DNA of 64,000 nt, from NCBI GenBank assembly GCA_963721365.1, contig CAVRJE010000008.1:124001-188000 (forward strand), given 5' to 3'. Positions 1 to 8,082 of the stretch are shown piece by piece. Numbering within the stretch: the stretch's first letter is position 1; each line of letters opens with the position of its first letter. The translations under genes and the position numbers were made by a program. The notes beneath the pieces are model-generated. The model did not search any database, was not told where the DNA came from, and was given only the letters and a program-made list of their open reading frames with translations. Source of the DNA: CAIQPS01 sp963721365 (GTDB lineage: Bacteria; Actinomycetota; Thermoleophilia; RBG-16-64-13).

Positions 1-551
1 TGCCACGGCGTGTCGCAGCTGATACATGGGACTTCGAACGCCTCGGCCTGGTCGGACACCGGGATCACGTTGTCCGCGCTGGAAGCGGCCATGAGGATAT
101 CGACCTTGGTGTTCTGGATGAGGTCGCCGGCGACCTGGCTGGAACGGTTCGAGCTGGACTGGCTATCCTCGATCACGGTGGTGATCTTGTGCATCTTGCC
201 GTCGCCGCATACCACCCCTTCCCCGATCACTTCGTTGAAATGATCGAGGCAATACTTGTCGGCCGCCCCAAAGGAGGCCAGCGGCCCGGTCAACGGCCCC
301 ACAAACCCGAGCTTGATCTCGCGGCCCTGTTCTGCCGCGGCGCTGACTGTGGTAGTGCTTCCCGGCGCGGCGCCGGTGGTAGTGGTCGCGGCGCCCGCGG
401 TGGTAGTGGTCGCGGCCGCCCCGGTCGTGGTGGTCGCCTCTTCCCCGCCGCATGCGGCGACAAGGCCGCCAAGGCCCGCGCCGAGGCCGATCGTGGCCCC
501 CGCCACCCCTGCGATCTTCAGAAAGTCTCTACGGCTTACTGCTTCGGACAT
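1..551 (-). CDS. Tat-exported lipoprotein, LivK-type solute-binding protein (partial, receptor A)
   Basis: This is the N-terminal ~183 residues of an ABC-type substrate-binding protein; the gene runs off the left edge of the window. The start is ATG at 551. Residues 6-12 (SRRDFLK) form a twin-arginine signal, and LVAACGG is a lipobox, so the protein should be folded before export and anchored outside the membrane. A Thr/Ala-rich linker follows, then the type I periplasmic-binding fold begins (REIKLGFVGPLTGPLASFG, a branched-chain amino acid receptor signature). It resembles the receptors at 11240-12732 and 26273-27734. It lies just downstream of catabolic module A and probably supplies its substrate. 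No permease or ATPase gene is visible. The ligand is unknown. The family call is strong. Confidence 0.5.
   Translation of the reverse strand, partial: MSEAVSRRDFLKIAGVAGATIGLGAGLGGLVAACGGEEATTTTGAAATTTTAGAATTTTGAAPGSTTTVSAAAEQGREIKLGFVGPLTGPLASFGAADKYCLDHFNEVIGEGVVCGDGKMHKITTVIEDSQSSSNRSSQVAGDLIQNTKVDILMAASSADNVIPVSDQAEAFEVPCISCDTPW
338..440. repeat. Tandem repeat encoding a Thr/Ala linker
   Basis: Imperfect ~27-base units built around GGTGGTAGTGGTCGCGGC repeat about three times. On the minus strand they encode runs of Thr separated by Ala/Gly/Pro, between the lipobox and the binding domain of receptor A. The same kind of linker is present in the other two receptors of the window. Such arrays can slip, and the equivalent linker of the second receptor carries a frame break. 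Confidence 0.5.
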
Positions 552-635
552 GCTTCCCCTCCCTAACGAATGATTAAAGCTTCTCGAACATGCCATCCCG
601 TGCGCTGGTCCGCGAGACCCTTGCGTCGACCGGCA

Positions 636-2799
636 TCACCCCCTCATCTCGGCGGCAACACTGCATAGGGTACCTCTCAGGGGTACGGAACCGCATATCT
701 CCTCCCAGGGCGGGCCCATGTCGAGAACGGCGTTGACGTTCGACTCAAAACAGCCGTGCTCGGTGCCCGGCCGCTCTGGGAACCACCAGCCGTAAGCGGC
801 GCTGACCACCCGGGGATCGATGCCGTCGGAGAGCCTGGCCTTGAGCCTGACTCTCTCCCCTGGCTTGCGCGGAGTCTCCAACCATACCCAGTCGCCCTCT
901 CGTATCCGCAGACCGGCCGCGGTCCGCGGGTGCATCTCGATCTCCGGGTCCGGACGCCGGCCGCGTAGTCCCGGCACCTGCCGGCCCTCGGAGGTCATGA
1001 ACTCGATCTGCCTGGCCCCGCTGATCAGGATGAGCGGGTATCTGGCCAGCAGTTCCGGGCTGCTCACCGGGCTCTCCGAAGGCTCCACGTAGGCGGGGAG
1101 CGGATCGTAGCCCAGGGCCGCGAAGCGGCCTGCCGCGAGCTCGACCTTTCCGGAGGGCGTGTCGAACCCGTTCTGCTCGTACTTGCGGTAGCGGCGTGGC
1201 TCCTGGTAGTAGCCCACCTTCTTGAGTTCGTCGAAGGTCAGGCCCATGCCCGGCCACCATCCAGTCGTAGCACTCCGCCGGGCTGTCCCACGGGATCCTG
1301 GCCCTGTCGGCCCACGGGATCCGCCCGACCAGATCCATGACGATCGCGAGGTCATCCCGGGCCTCACCCTGAGGTTCGACGGCCTTCTGCCGGGCGGCGA
1401 TGTAGTCGGTATAGCCGTCGTCGCAGAGCTCGTCGCGCTCCAGCCAGGTGGTGGCCGGCAGTACGTAGTCGGCGATTTCGGCGGTGGGTGTCATGAAGTA
1501 GTCGGCAACCACGAGCAGGTCGAGATTGAGCATCGCGTCGCGGAACCGGCGGACGTCCATGGTGGTGACGACAGGATTGCCGCCCGAACAGTACATGGCT
1601 TTGAGGGGGTGGGCGGCTTTGCCCTCCATCGCCTCCATGCCTACATGAGCATGCACGAACATGAGGGTGGGGCCGCCGCAGAAGCGCCCGCGAGGGCTGG
1701 CGGTGAGCGGGAACCGCTCGGCACCCAGCCGCCGCTCCTCGACCTCGGGCGGCGGCGCGCACACGGCTCCTCCGGAGAGGATGCCGCTACGGTAGTAGCC
1801 GGGGATCTTCGGAGGCAGCAGGTTGCCGCCCTCCACGTCGAGGTTGCCGGTGATGGCGACCAGATCGATCATCGCCCGGCTCGATTGAGTGGAGCAGAGG
1901 TTCTGGTCCATCGCGACCCGGTGATGGAGCACCGCCGGCTTGGTGGTGGCGTAGAGCCGGGCGGCCTCGCGGATCTTCTCCGCGGGTAGCCATGTGATCT
2001 CCGCCACGCGCTCGACGGGGTACTCCGCCGCCCTCGCCGACAACTCCGCGAAGCCCACGCACCATCGCTCGACGAACTCCTTGTCGTACAGCCCCTGCTC
2101 TATCACTAGGTTGATGAGGCCCAGGACGAGGGCCGCGTCGGTGCCCGGCCGGATCTGCAGCCACAGATCCGCTTTGCCGGCCAGGTAGGTACGGCGCGGG
2201 TCGACGACGATGAGCTTGGCCCCGTTGTTGACCCTCCCCCGCATGACGTCCCTGCCCCGAGGAGGATGGGAGACCATCGGGTTGGCGCCGAAGATCAGGA
2301 TGCAGCGCGCGTTCTCGTAGTCCGGTCCTCGTTCCATGAGGACCGACGTTCCGATAGTCACATTCTCGGCAATGAGGGACGGCGCGTAGCAGATGTGCAG
2401 ATCGCTACTGATGGCATTGGGGCTACCGAGTGCGTAGGGCACCAGGTTGGAGACGCCGCCGGCGCGGGGGCCCGTCCCCCGCATGCCGCAGATGGCGTCG
2501 GCGCCATACCGGTCCCGCACCGCCGTAAGGCCTGCGGCAATACCGTCAAGCGCCTCGTCCCAGGCGACCTGCTGCCACCTACCCTCGCCGCGGGCGCCGA
2601 CCCGCTTGAGCGGGTGCAGCAGACGGTCGGGATGGTAGAGGCGCTGAGGCTCGGCCTTGCCCTTGATGCAGATGTAACCCTTGTTGTTCGGGTGATCGGG
2701 ATCGCCTTGCAGCCGGACGACGCGTCCGTTCTCGACGTGAGCGAGCACACCGCATTCGCTATGGCACGACTGGCAGACGGTCCTGACTACTTCGGACAC
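636..2799 (-). CDS. Acetylene-hydratase-like molybdo/tungsto-bis-MGD enzyme (module A)
   Basis: A member of the DMSO reductase superfamily of about 720 residues. The start is GTG at 2799, preceded by a GGGGGG ribosome site, 8 bases after the dehydrogenase stop. Cys9, Cys12, Cys16 and Cys44 form the [4Fe-4S] site. Cys137 (motif HICYAP, codon 2389-2391) sits where the protein ligand to Mo/W is expected. From memory, the layout and motifs such as LYDKEFVERWCVGF and the C-terminal TPSGKVEL region resemble Pelobacter acetylene hydratase. There the residue after Cys12 is the catalytic Asp13; here it is His13. There is no Tat signal, so it should be cytoplasmic. One extra G near 1250 shifts the frame between WMVAG and MGLTFDE. 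A paralogue lies at 23092-25250. It could be a hydratase, hydroxylase or reductase; the reaction is unknown. Confidence 0.5.
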
Positions 2800-2807
2800 T
2801 CGCCCCC

Positions 2808-3617
2808 CTACGCCCACATGTTCATGCCGCAGGCCGCGACGATCGTCTGGCCGGTGATGGCGCTCGATTCGTCGCAGGCCAGGAACACCGCGGTCTGACC
2901 GAGTTCGTACTCTTCGGTGGGACGGCCCAGGGAGTACTGCTTCATCTCGAGCTTGATCTGCTCGTCGAGGGAGATGCCCTTGACGTCGGCCCGGCCCTGC
3001 ATGACGCGGACAAAGCGGGGGCCCTTGACGGCGCCGGCGGAGATGCAGTTGACCCGGATGCCGTGGGGTCCGCACTCGCGGGCCAGGGTCTCGGTCAGCC
3101 CGAAGACGCCCATCTTGGCGCAGCAGTAGCCGGCCCGCATGGGATACCCCGAGCGGCCATCGCCGGAGCGTCCGCCTTCGGCGCCGATGTTGATGATGAT
3201 CCCGCCCTTGGCGGCCGGCACCATGTGCTTGAGCACTTCGCGCGCGGCCAGCATGCTGCCGGTAAGGTCCACCCCGATGATCTCGTTCCAGTCGTCCAGG
3301 CTGAGGTCCCACACATACGCGGTGGGGCCGCCGATGCCGGAGTTGTTCACCAGGATATCGATGTGCCCGTAGGCATCGATGGCGGTCTTGACGGCGTCGA
3401 TGACGTCCTGCTCTTTGAGGATGTCCATGGGGATGGCAAGCGCTCTGCCCCCCATCGCCTCGAACTCCTTGACGGTGTTGTCCATGTTCTCCTGGTTGCG
3501 GGCGGCCAGACACACGATCGCCCCTTCTTCGACGAAGCTCTTGGCGATGGCCTTGCCGATGCCGGAGCCGCCGCCGGTGATGAAGGCGACCTTGTCTTGC
3601 AGTCTGCCGTAACCCAT
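2808..3617 (-). CDS. Short-chain dehydrogenase/reductase (module A)
   Basis: A 269-residue classical SDR, intact in this copy. The nucleotide-binding motif TGGGSGIG is at residues 14-21, NNSG at 91-94, and the catalytic set is Ser151, Tyr164 and Lys168 (spacing S-x12-Y-x3-K). The sequence between Ser and Tyr (SGDGRSGYPMRAG) is unusually Gly/Arg-rich. It should reversibly oxidise a hydroxyl group with NAD(P). It lies between the isochorismatase-like gene and the molybdoenzyme, whose start follows its stop by 8 bases, so the genes are probably co-transcribed. A very similar copy is at 28130-28940, which argues for a specific shared pathway. The substrate is not known. Confidence 0.5.
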   Translation of the reverse strand: MGYGRLQDKVAFITGGGSGIGKAIAKSFVEEGAIVCLAARNQENMDNTVKEFEAMGGRALAIPMDILKEQDVIDAVKTAIDAYGHIDILVNNSGIGGPTAYVWDLSLDDWNEIIGVDLTGSMLAAREVLKHMVPAAKGGIIINIGAEGGRSGDGRSGYPMRAGYCCAKMGVFGLTETLARECGPHGIRVNCISAGAVKGPRFVRVMQGRADVKGISLDEQIKLEMKQYSLGRPTEEYELGQTAVFLACDESSAITGQTIVAACGMNMWA

Positions 3618-3645
3618 GATCCTGACGCTCCTTTGTCCGTGTTGT

Positions 3646-4260
3646 TTACAGGTGAGCGATGACGTCTTCGGTGGTCGTCACCAGGGAGATGGCCGGCAGC
3701 ATGGCCTTGAAGATGACCTCATGCAGTTCCTTGTTGCCGTCGGTGGAAGTGTCGGAGGGGACGATGATGTTGTAGAAACGGTCGGCCAGGGCGAAGGCGG
3801 CCACGCCCACCGCCATCCCGGTAGCTACCCCGGCCAGGACGATCGTCTCGACCCCCTGATCGGCCAGGTACTTCTCCATGTCGTTGCCCTGGAAGATGCC
3901 GAAGGGAAAGTTGTAGAACAGCGGCTCTCCCGGCAGCGGAGCCAGTTCGTCGATCACCTCGACGTCGGGCGTGCCCTTGTAGTTCACGCGATGCTTGGAC
4001 AAAGAGGGCCAGAACCGCCCATAGACCGGCAATTTGGCGTCCTCAGGGGTGTAGGCGTTGACGAAGACCACCGGCAGGCCTTTCGCCCGGAACGCCTTCA
4101 ACAACTCCTGCATCTTGGGGATGATCTGGTCTTCCTCGGTGGCTCGGATGTGGCCGAGGGGCTCCAACACGCTTGGGGCCTTGACGATCGCGTTCTGCAT
4201 GTGGACGAAGAGCAGTGCGGTCTTGCCCACCAGTTGCCATTCGCCTGCCGTTTCAGCCAT
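3646..4260 (-). CDS. Isochorismatase-fold protein lacking the catalytic triad (module A)
   Basis: A 204-residue protein of the cysteine-hydrolase (isochorismatase-like) family. The family uses an Asp-Lys-Cys triad. Here the Asp of the usual DMQN motif is His20 (HMQN, codon 4201-4203), the Lys is Asn117 (codon 3910-3912) and the nucleophilic Cys is Ala150 (GVATGMAV, codon 3811-3813). All three are also replaced in the second copy at 28992-29607, so the change is conserved rather than accidental. It is therefore unlikely to hydrolyse amides by the known mechanism. It may be a binding or scaffold protein, or use other chemistry. It is between the SDR and the M24 protein. In creatinine breakdown a related amidase also accompanies creatinase. 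Confidence 0.5.
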   Translation of the reverse strand: MAETAGEWQLVGKTALLFVHMQNAIVKAPSVLEPLGHIRATEEDQIIPKMQELLKAFRAKGLPVVFVNAYTPEDAKLPVYGRFWPSLSKHRVNYKGTPDVEVIDELAPLPGEPLFYNFPFGIFQGNDMEKYLADQGVETIVLAGVATGMAVGVAAFALADRFYNIIVPSDTSTDGNKELHEVIFKAMLPAISLVTTTEDVIAHL

Positions 4261-4309
4261 GCCTGTCCCCCTATCGTCTCGTGAGTGGTGTCGCTGTCCG
4301 GGCCGCGCC

Positions 4310-5506
4310 TCAGACCACGATAAGATCTTGCGGATACTCGTGGATCTTGTAGGAGCCGTTCGGCCCGACGATGTAGTTGTCGCAGGCTATGCACCACACC
4401 CGGCCCGGCTTCACGAACACCGGATGCACCGCGATGTTCATGCCTTCCACGATCTGCCAGGGCTCGTCGGGCCGGATGCTCGGGCGCTCAACGAGGGAGT
4501 AACCCTGCCCGTGGGCAAAGGACCGGCTCGGCGGAGCGTAGCCGTGGTCCACCATGAAGTTGCGGGCAAGGGTGTAGAGATCCGCGCAACTCGCTCCGGG
4601 TACCATCCGCTCGGCCAGCAAGTGCTGGCACTCCACCGCGTACTTCCAGGCGTCGCTCAGTTCCTGGTCGGGCTCGCAGCCCACGCAGAAGCTGCGGCAG
4701 AGCTCGGTGTACATGCCGCCGGGCCCGTTGGTCTCGTTCAGCACCGTCAACTGGTCACCCTTCTCGATGACCTTGCCCTGAAGGTGATAGGCCTCGAAGG
4801 GTGCGAACGTCCCCATGGGCCCCGACTTGACCAGCACCAGACCGCGGCCGCTGCCATGGGAAGACATGTAGTGATGCATGGCGGCATACATGTCGTAGTC
4901 GTGCATGCCGGGCTTGATGAGGCCTTTGATGTAGTCGAAGCTGTCGTCCTGGATCTTCGCGGTCTTCCTGGCGATCTCCACCTCGTAGGGGCTCTTCTTG
5001 GCCCTGAGGACGTCGATGTGCTCGGTGGCGTCGATGAAGGTCGCCCCGGGAAGGTTCGCCTTGAGATAGTCCGCGAAGGTCATCGGGATGGTGGTCGGCT
5101 CCACCCAGCCGATCGTCGCATTCGGCTTGTCTTTGAGGGCGTCGAGGGCGAGCTTGCCGTCGTAGTACTTCGAGAAGCTATGGGTGGTGAAGTAGACGTC
5201 CCCCCAGTTGTTCTTGATGCCCCGAGCGCCCCATTTGGGCGGGAAGCCCTGCGGAAGGGGCGGTTCGTTGCCGCAGTTGATCACCGTCATGTCCTCGTCC
5301 AGGGCGAAGATGACCGTCATGGGGAACTGGTGCCGGGCGGTCCAGTCCGAGAACCAGCGGAGCGTCCCCCCCATGAACTCTTCCTGGTTCTGCATCACCA
5401 GGTAGTCGATCTTGTTCTCACGCATGACCGCGCGGACGGCGTCCCAACGGCGCTGCATCTCCTCGTCCGGAGTGGGATCGAGGAAAGCGCCCATCGGATT
5501 CTCCAC
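4310..5506 (-). CDS. M24 creatinase-like protein (module A)
   Basis: A 398-residue protein with a creatinase N-terminal domain (~1-165) and a pita-bread M24 domain (~175-398). I chose GTG at 5506 because AGGAGG lies 7 bases upstream. Metallopeptidases of this fold use Asp, Asp, His, Glu, Glu as metal ligands. The matching positions here read Asn257, Glu268, His332, His361 and Asp376, so ordinary prolidase activity is doubtful. Creatinase, which works without metal, has also lost these ligands (Asn replaces the first Asp there too, from memory). A C-N hydrolase of a small molecule is the best guess. It is the first gene of module A and is transcribed away from the IclR gene. A homologue is at 29617-30813. 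Confidence 0.5.
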   Translation of the reverse strand: MENPMGAFLDPTPDEEMQRRWDAVRAVMRENKIDYLVMQNQEEFMGGTLRWFSDWTARHQFPMTVIFALDEDMTVINCGNEPPLPQGFPPKWGARGIKNNWGDVYFTTHSFSKYYDGKLALDALKDKPNATIGWVEPTTIPMTFADYLKANLPGATFIDATEHIDVLRAKKSPYEVEIARKTAKIQDDSFDYIKGLIKPGMHDYDMYAAMHHYMSSHGSGRGLVLVKSGPMGTFAPFEAYHLQGKVIEKGDQLTVLNETNGPGGMYTELCRSFCVGCEPDQELSDAWKYAVECQHLLAERMVPGASCADLYTLARNFMVDHGYAPPSRSFAHGQGYSLVERPSIRPDEPWQIVEGMNIAVHPVFVKPGRVWCIACDNYIVGPNGSYKIHEYPQDLIVV

Positions 5507-5537
5507 AGCAGAACCTCCTTGTGCGAGCCCCAACAGC

Positions 5538-5575
5538 GTTCCACTATTTGAAACCGCTGGTGCTATTATTGGAAC
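5538..5575. promoter_or_regulatory. Likely IclR operator in the divergent promoter of module A
   Basis: The 128 bases between the M24 start and the IclR start hold an imperfect palindrome, GTTCCAC-TAT-TTGAAAC (5538-5554), and a further half-site TTGGAAC (5569-5575). The core TnCACTATnTGAA is shared with the perfect palindrome in the matching place of module B (30835-30853). A position between divergent target and regulator genes is typical for IclR proteins. Binding itself is inferred. Confidence 0.5.
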
Positions 5576-5634
5576 TCACCGTACCATCGGCCCGAAGGGT
5601 ATGTCAACGAAACCCGCGGCGCGGGAGGCCGAGC

Positions 5635-6465
5635 GTGAGCACCGGCGACGGCACAAACGAGAGCGACGTGAGCCGGGGCGACAACAACGCGAGCCCGAGC
5701 GGCTCCCCGTCCCGCACGCTGGAAAAGGGGCTGCAGGTTCTCAGCCTGTTCGACGTCAGCCACTCCGGAATGGACCCTCAAAGACATCCGGGCAAAAGCG
5801 GGCCTGCCGAAGGCCACCGGCTTCCGGTTGGTGAAGACCCTGGAGAACCTGAGGTACCTGGCCTACGACGCCAAGTCGGGCACCTACCATCTGGGTTCGG
5901 CCATGATGAAGGCCGCCTACTTGACCCTGTCGCACTCGGGCCTGGTGCGCGCTGGCCGGGCCCTACGTGCAGGCTCTGGCCGATGCGACCACCGAGACGG
6001 TCGACCTGTCGGTATGGACCGACCAGGGTTCGATGATCGTGCACACTGTCTACACCCCGCGGCCCTTCCGGCCCTACAACCCGCCGGGCATGGTCATGAG
6101 CGGGTTGACGAACGTCCACTCAAAGATCTTCGTGGCTTTCGGCCCGGAGAGCGCTTGGGACAGGGCCATCGCCGAGAACGTCGCGCGAACGCCCTACAGC
6201 ATCACCGACCCTGACCGCCTGCGAGAGGAGCTTCGGAAGGTACGTCGGGAAGCGGGTCGCACTCGGGATCGAGGAGCACAACCTTGGCATGTGCGCGGTC
6301 GGGGCCCCGGTCTTCGATGGCACCGGCGAGGTGCGAGCCATCCTCGCGGTGGTAGTACCCAGCGAGCGCTTCGGTCCGCCGGAGAGAACGGCCTATGGTC
6401 GGGCGGCAACGGACGTAGCGGCCCACCTATCCCAGGAGCTGGGCTACAGGCCGGCGGACTCTTAG
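5635..6465 (+). CDS. IclR-family regulator of module A (three frame breaks)
   Basis: Reconstructed as ~275 residues from GTG at 5635 (GGGAGG upstream). A winged helix-turn-helix (LEKGLQVLSLFD through GTYHLG) is followed by an IclR effector domain ending with LSQELGYRPADS. The frame changes near 5765, 5960 and 6240, each by one base; the protein is continuous when these are bridged. It is divergent from the M24 gene and likely controls module A in response to a pathway compound. It is close in sequence to the regulator at 30965-31811, notably in the effector-domain stretch NLGMCAV.APVFD. IclR proteins can repress or activate; which applies is not visible. Confidence 0.5.
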
Positions 6466-6546
6466 CCCGCCAGCCCCGGCGGTCCCAGAGCTGCGGACCG
6501 GCGGTGTTCCACCCGCTCATTTCCGCCTCGCATTCCACGTGGATAC

Positions 6547-7443
6547 TCACGAAGCCCTCGCCTTCACGAGGGGCATATAGGTGCCCGCCGAGTTCATGCA
6601 GTATTTGTAGGCGAGATCCCCCAAGAGTGAAGTTATCCCGGCCACCAGCAATCCTGCGACCCCGATGGAAGCCGGATAGCTGGCTATCACCAACGCCGCG
6701 GGGATGATGACTCCCAGCACCAACACCCCTCCGAAGAAGACCCAGGACAGCCGGCCGCGGGTCAGCGTGCCCAGGGAATGCCAGACAGTGCTGTCGCTGC
6801 GGCCCATGGACAGCTCGATGATGAACAAGAAGATCATGGCCGCCGTGGCTGCCAGCCACCATGTCTGGGCGGCGTGACTATCCGTGTCCGGAGACACGAA
6901 GGCCAGGCTGACGAGAGCCAGGGCGGCGCCCCCGCGCAGACCGACGGCGATGTAGGTGACCGGCAGTAACGGTGAATGCCACAGGGGGATCGCCCGAGAG
7001 GTCGCATATACGAAACCCTTGTAGAGGAAGATCCCGGCCATCCCTAGTAGCGAAAACACCAGCATGACAATCGAGAAGGCCGAGCTCGTGCTCCAGGCCC
7101 CGTACGTCCCCGCGAGATAGAGCGCGGCGCTCGGGACGAACACGAGCATCGACCACAGGCCGCGGCTGATCCAAGAGCTCTGAGGCCGCCTCATCATCTT
7201 CCAGGCCCTCTCCGGGTGGCCGAGGAAGGCCAGGTGGACGACACCTCCGACTACCACGAAGGCAAGCCCCAGAGTCAGCGTGAGCCGTAGATCGAGTAGG
7301 AGCCCGAGCAGCCATGCCCCTGCGCCCGCGCCGGAGAAGAAGTGGGCAAGGACCAGGGCGAAGGCCCGACCCTCAGCCCAGACCCGCTCCGGCCTGTATA
7401 CGGCCTCCAAGTCTGAATAGATGGTAAGCGTGGATTCGCTCAT
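6547..7443 (-). CDS. NrfD/PsrC-type membrane anchor subunit
   Basis: A 298-residue polytopic protein with about eight hydrophobic segments, matching the quinone-interacting NrfD/PsrC family. It starts at ATG 7443, overlapping the ferredoxin stop by 4 bases, so the two are translationally coupled. With the ferredoxin and the 858-residue molybdopterin subunit it forms a three-subunit membrane oxidoreductase of polysulfide reductase or phenylacetyl-CoA oxidoreductase (PadBCD) layout, exchanging electrons with the quinone pool. It is intact. It converges with the IclR gene; the 81 bases between them hold nothing I can call. Confidence 0.5.
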   Translation of the reverse strand: MSESTLTIYSDLEAVYRPERVWAEGRAFALVLAHFFSGAGAGAWLLGLLLDLRLTLTLGLAFVVVGGVVHLAFLGHPERAWKMMRRPQSSWISRGLWSMLVFVPSAALYLAGTYGAWSTSSAFSIVMLVFSLLGMAGIFLYKGFVYATSRAIPLWHSPLLPVTYIAVGLRGGAALALVSLAFVSPDTDSHAAQTWWLAATAAMIFLFIIELSMGRSDSTVWHSLGTLTRGRLSWVFFGGVLVLGVIIPAALVIASYPASIGVAGLLVAGITSLLGDLAYKYCMNSAGTYMPLVKARAS

Positions 7444-8072
7444 CGAGACTCCTTGGATGGCCTTTCGGCGGGCAGATAATAGACCGAAGGGTCGTTACCC
7501 AGTTCGGACAGCAGCTGAAATCCGGCGTCTCTCCGGATCAACACCCTTGCTTCGCTGTCCGGATCGTCAAGATCGCCGAAGATGCGAGCGACGGCGGGAC
7601 AGTTGGCCACGCAGGCCGGCTCCTGCCCGCGCTCCAAGCGCTCGGCGCAGAAGTCGCACTTCTCGACTGTCCTCTCGCTGTGCTCCGCGTATCCCGCCTG
7701 CTCGTAGGGGGTGAGACCCTGGCCCGGGTAGTACTCCCGGATCCGGTCGAGGTAGTAGCGGGCGTGGTAGGGGCACGCGGTCATGCAGGCCTTGCAGCCC
7801 ACGCACTTGTCCGCGTCGATGGCGACGATCCCGTCCTCCTCGCGCTTGTGCGTGGCGCCCGTGGGGCAAACCTCCACACAACTCGGTTCGGCGCAGTGAT
7901 TGCAGAGCATGGGCAGGTACACCTGCCGGGTGTTTGGGAACTCCCCCTGTTCCACCCGAAAGGCCCAGGCGTAGAGCACGCCCGGTGGTGTGGCGTTCTC
8001 GGACTTGCAGGCTACTTGGCACGCGTAGCAGCTGACGCACCGTTTGAGATCTATCACCATTCCGTAACGCAT
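7440..8072 (-). CDS. Four-cluster ferredoxin subunit of molybdopterin oxidoreductase
   Basis: A 210-residue electron-transfer protein of the PsrB/NrfC/DmsB type. Cys12, 15, 18 and 22 start the first cluster group, followed by groups in CNHCAEPSCVEVCP, CVGCKACMTACP and CDFCAERLERG...CVANCP, enough for four [4Fe-4S] clusters. The start is ATG 8072 with GGAGGG upstream, 10 bases after the catalytic subunit stop. It should pass electrons between the molybdenum site and the NrfD anchor. There is no signal peptide, so the complex probably faces the cytoplasm. Confidence 0.5.
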   Translation of the reverse strand: MRYGMVIDLKRCVSCYACQVACKSENATPPGVLYAWAFRVEQGEFPNTRQVYLPMLCNHCAEPSCVEVCPTGATHKREEDGIVAIDADKCVGCKACMTACPYHARYYLDRIREYYPGQGLTPYEQAGYAEHSERTVEKCDFCAERLERGQEPACVANCPAVARIFGDLDDPDSEARVLIRRDAGFQLLSELGNDPSVYYLPAERPSKESR

Positions 8073-8082
8073 GAGAGCCCTC

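Noticed and set aside
338..440. CRISPR-like array
   Set aside because: The repeats are contiguous, coding, and lack spacers; they encode a Thr-rich linker.
1240..1262. Programmed ribosomal frameshift in the Mo/W enzyme
   Set aside because: There is no slippery heptamer or downstream pseudoknot that I can see, and the break is a single extra G; sequence error explains it better.
2389..2391. Selenocysteine at the Mo/W ligand position
   Set aside because: The codon is TGC (Cys) in copy A, and Cys is also encoded in copy B; no UGA is needed in either frame.
745..3513. A 922-codon open frame on the minus strand
   Set aside because: It starts inside the SDR gene in a wrong frame and only becomes the Mo/W enzyme after 2799; the first ~238 codons are low-complexity shadow sequence.
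5521..5640. Mobile-element ends at the module borders
   Set aside because: No terminal inverted repeats, target duplications or transposase genes flank either module; the palindromes there fit operators.
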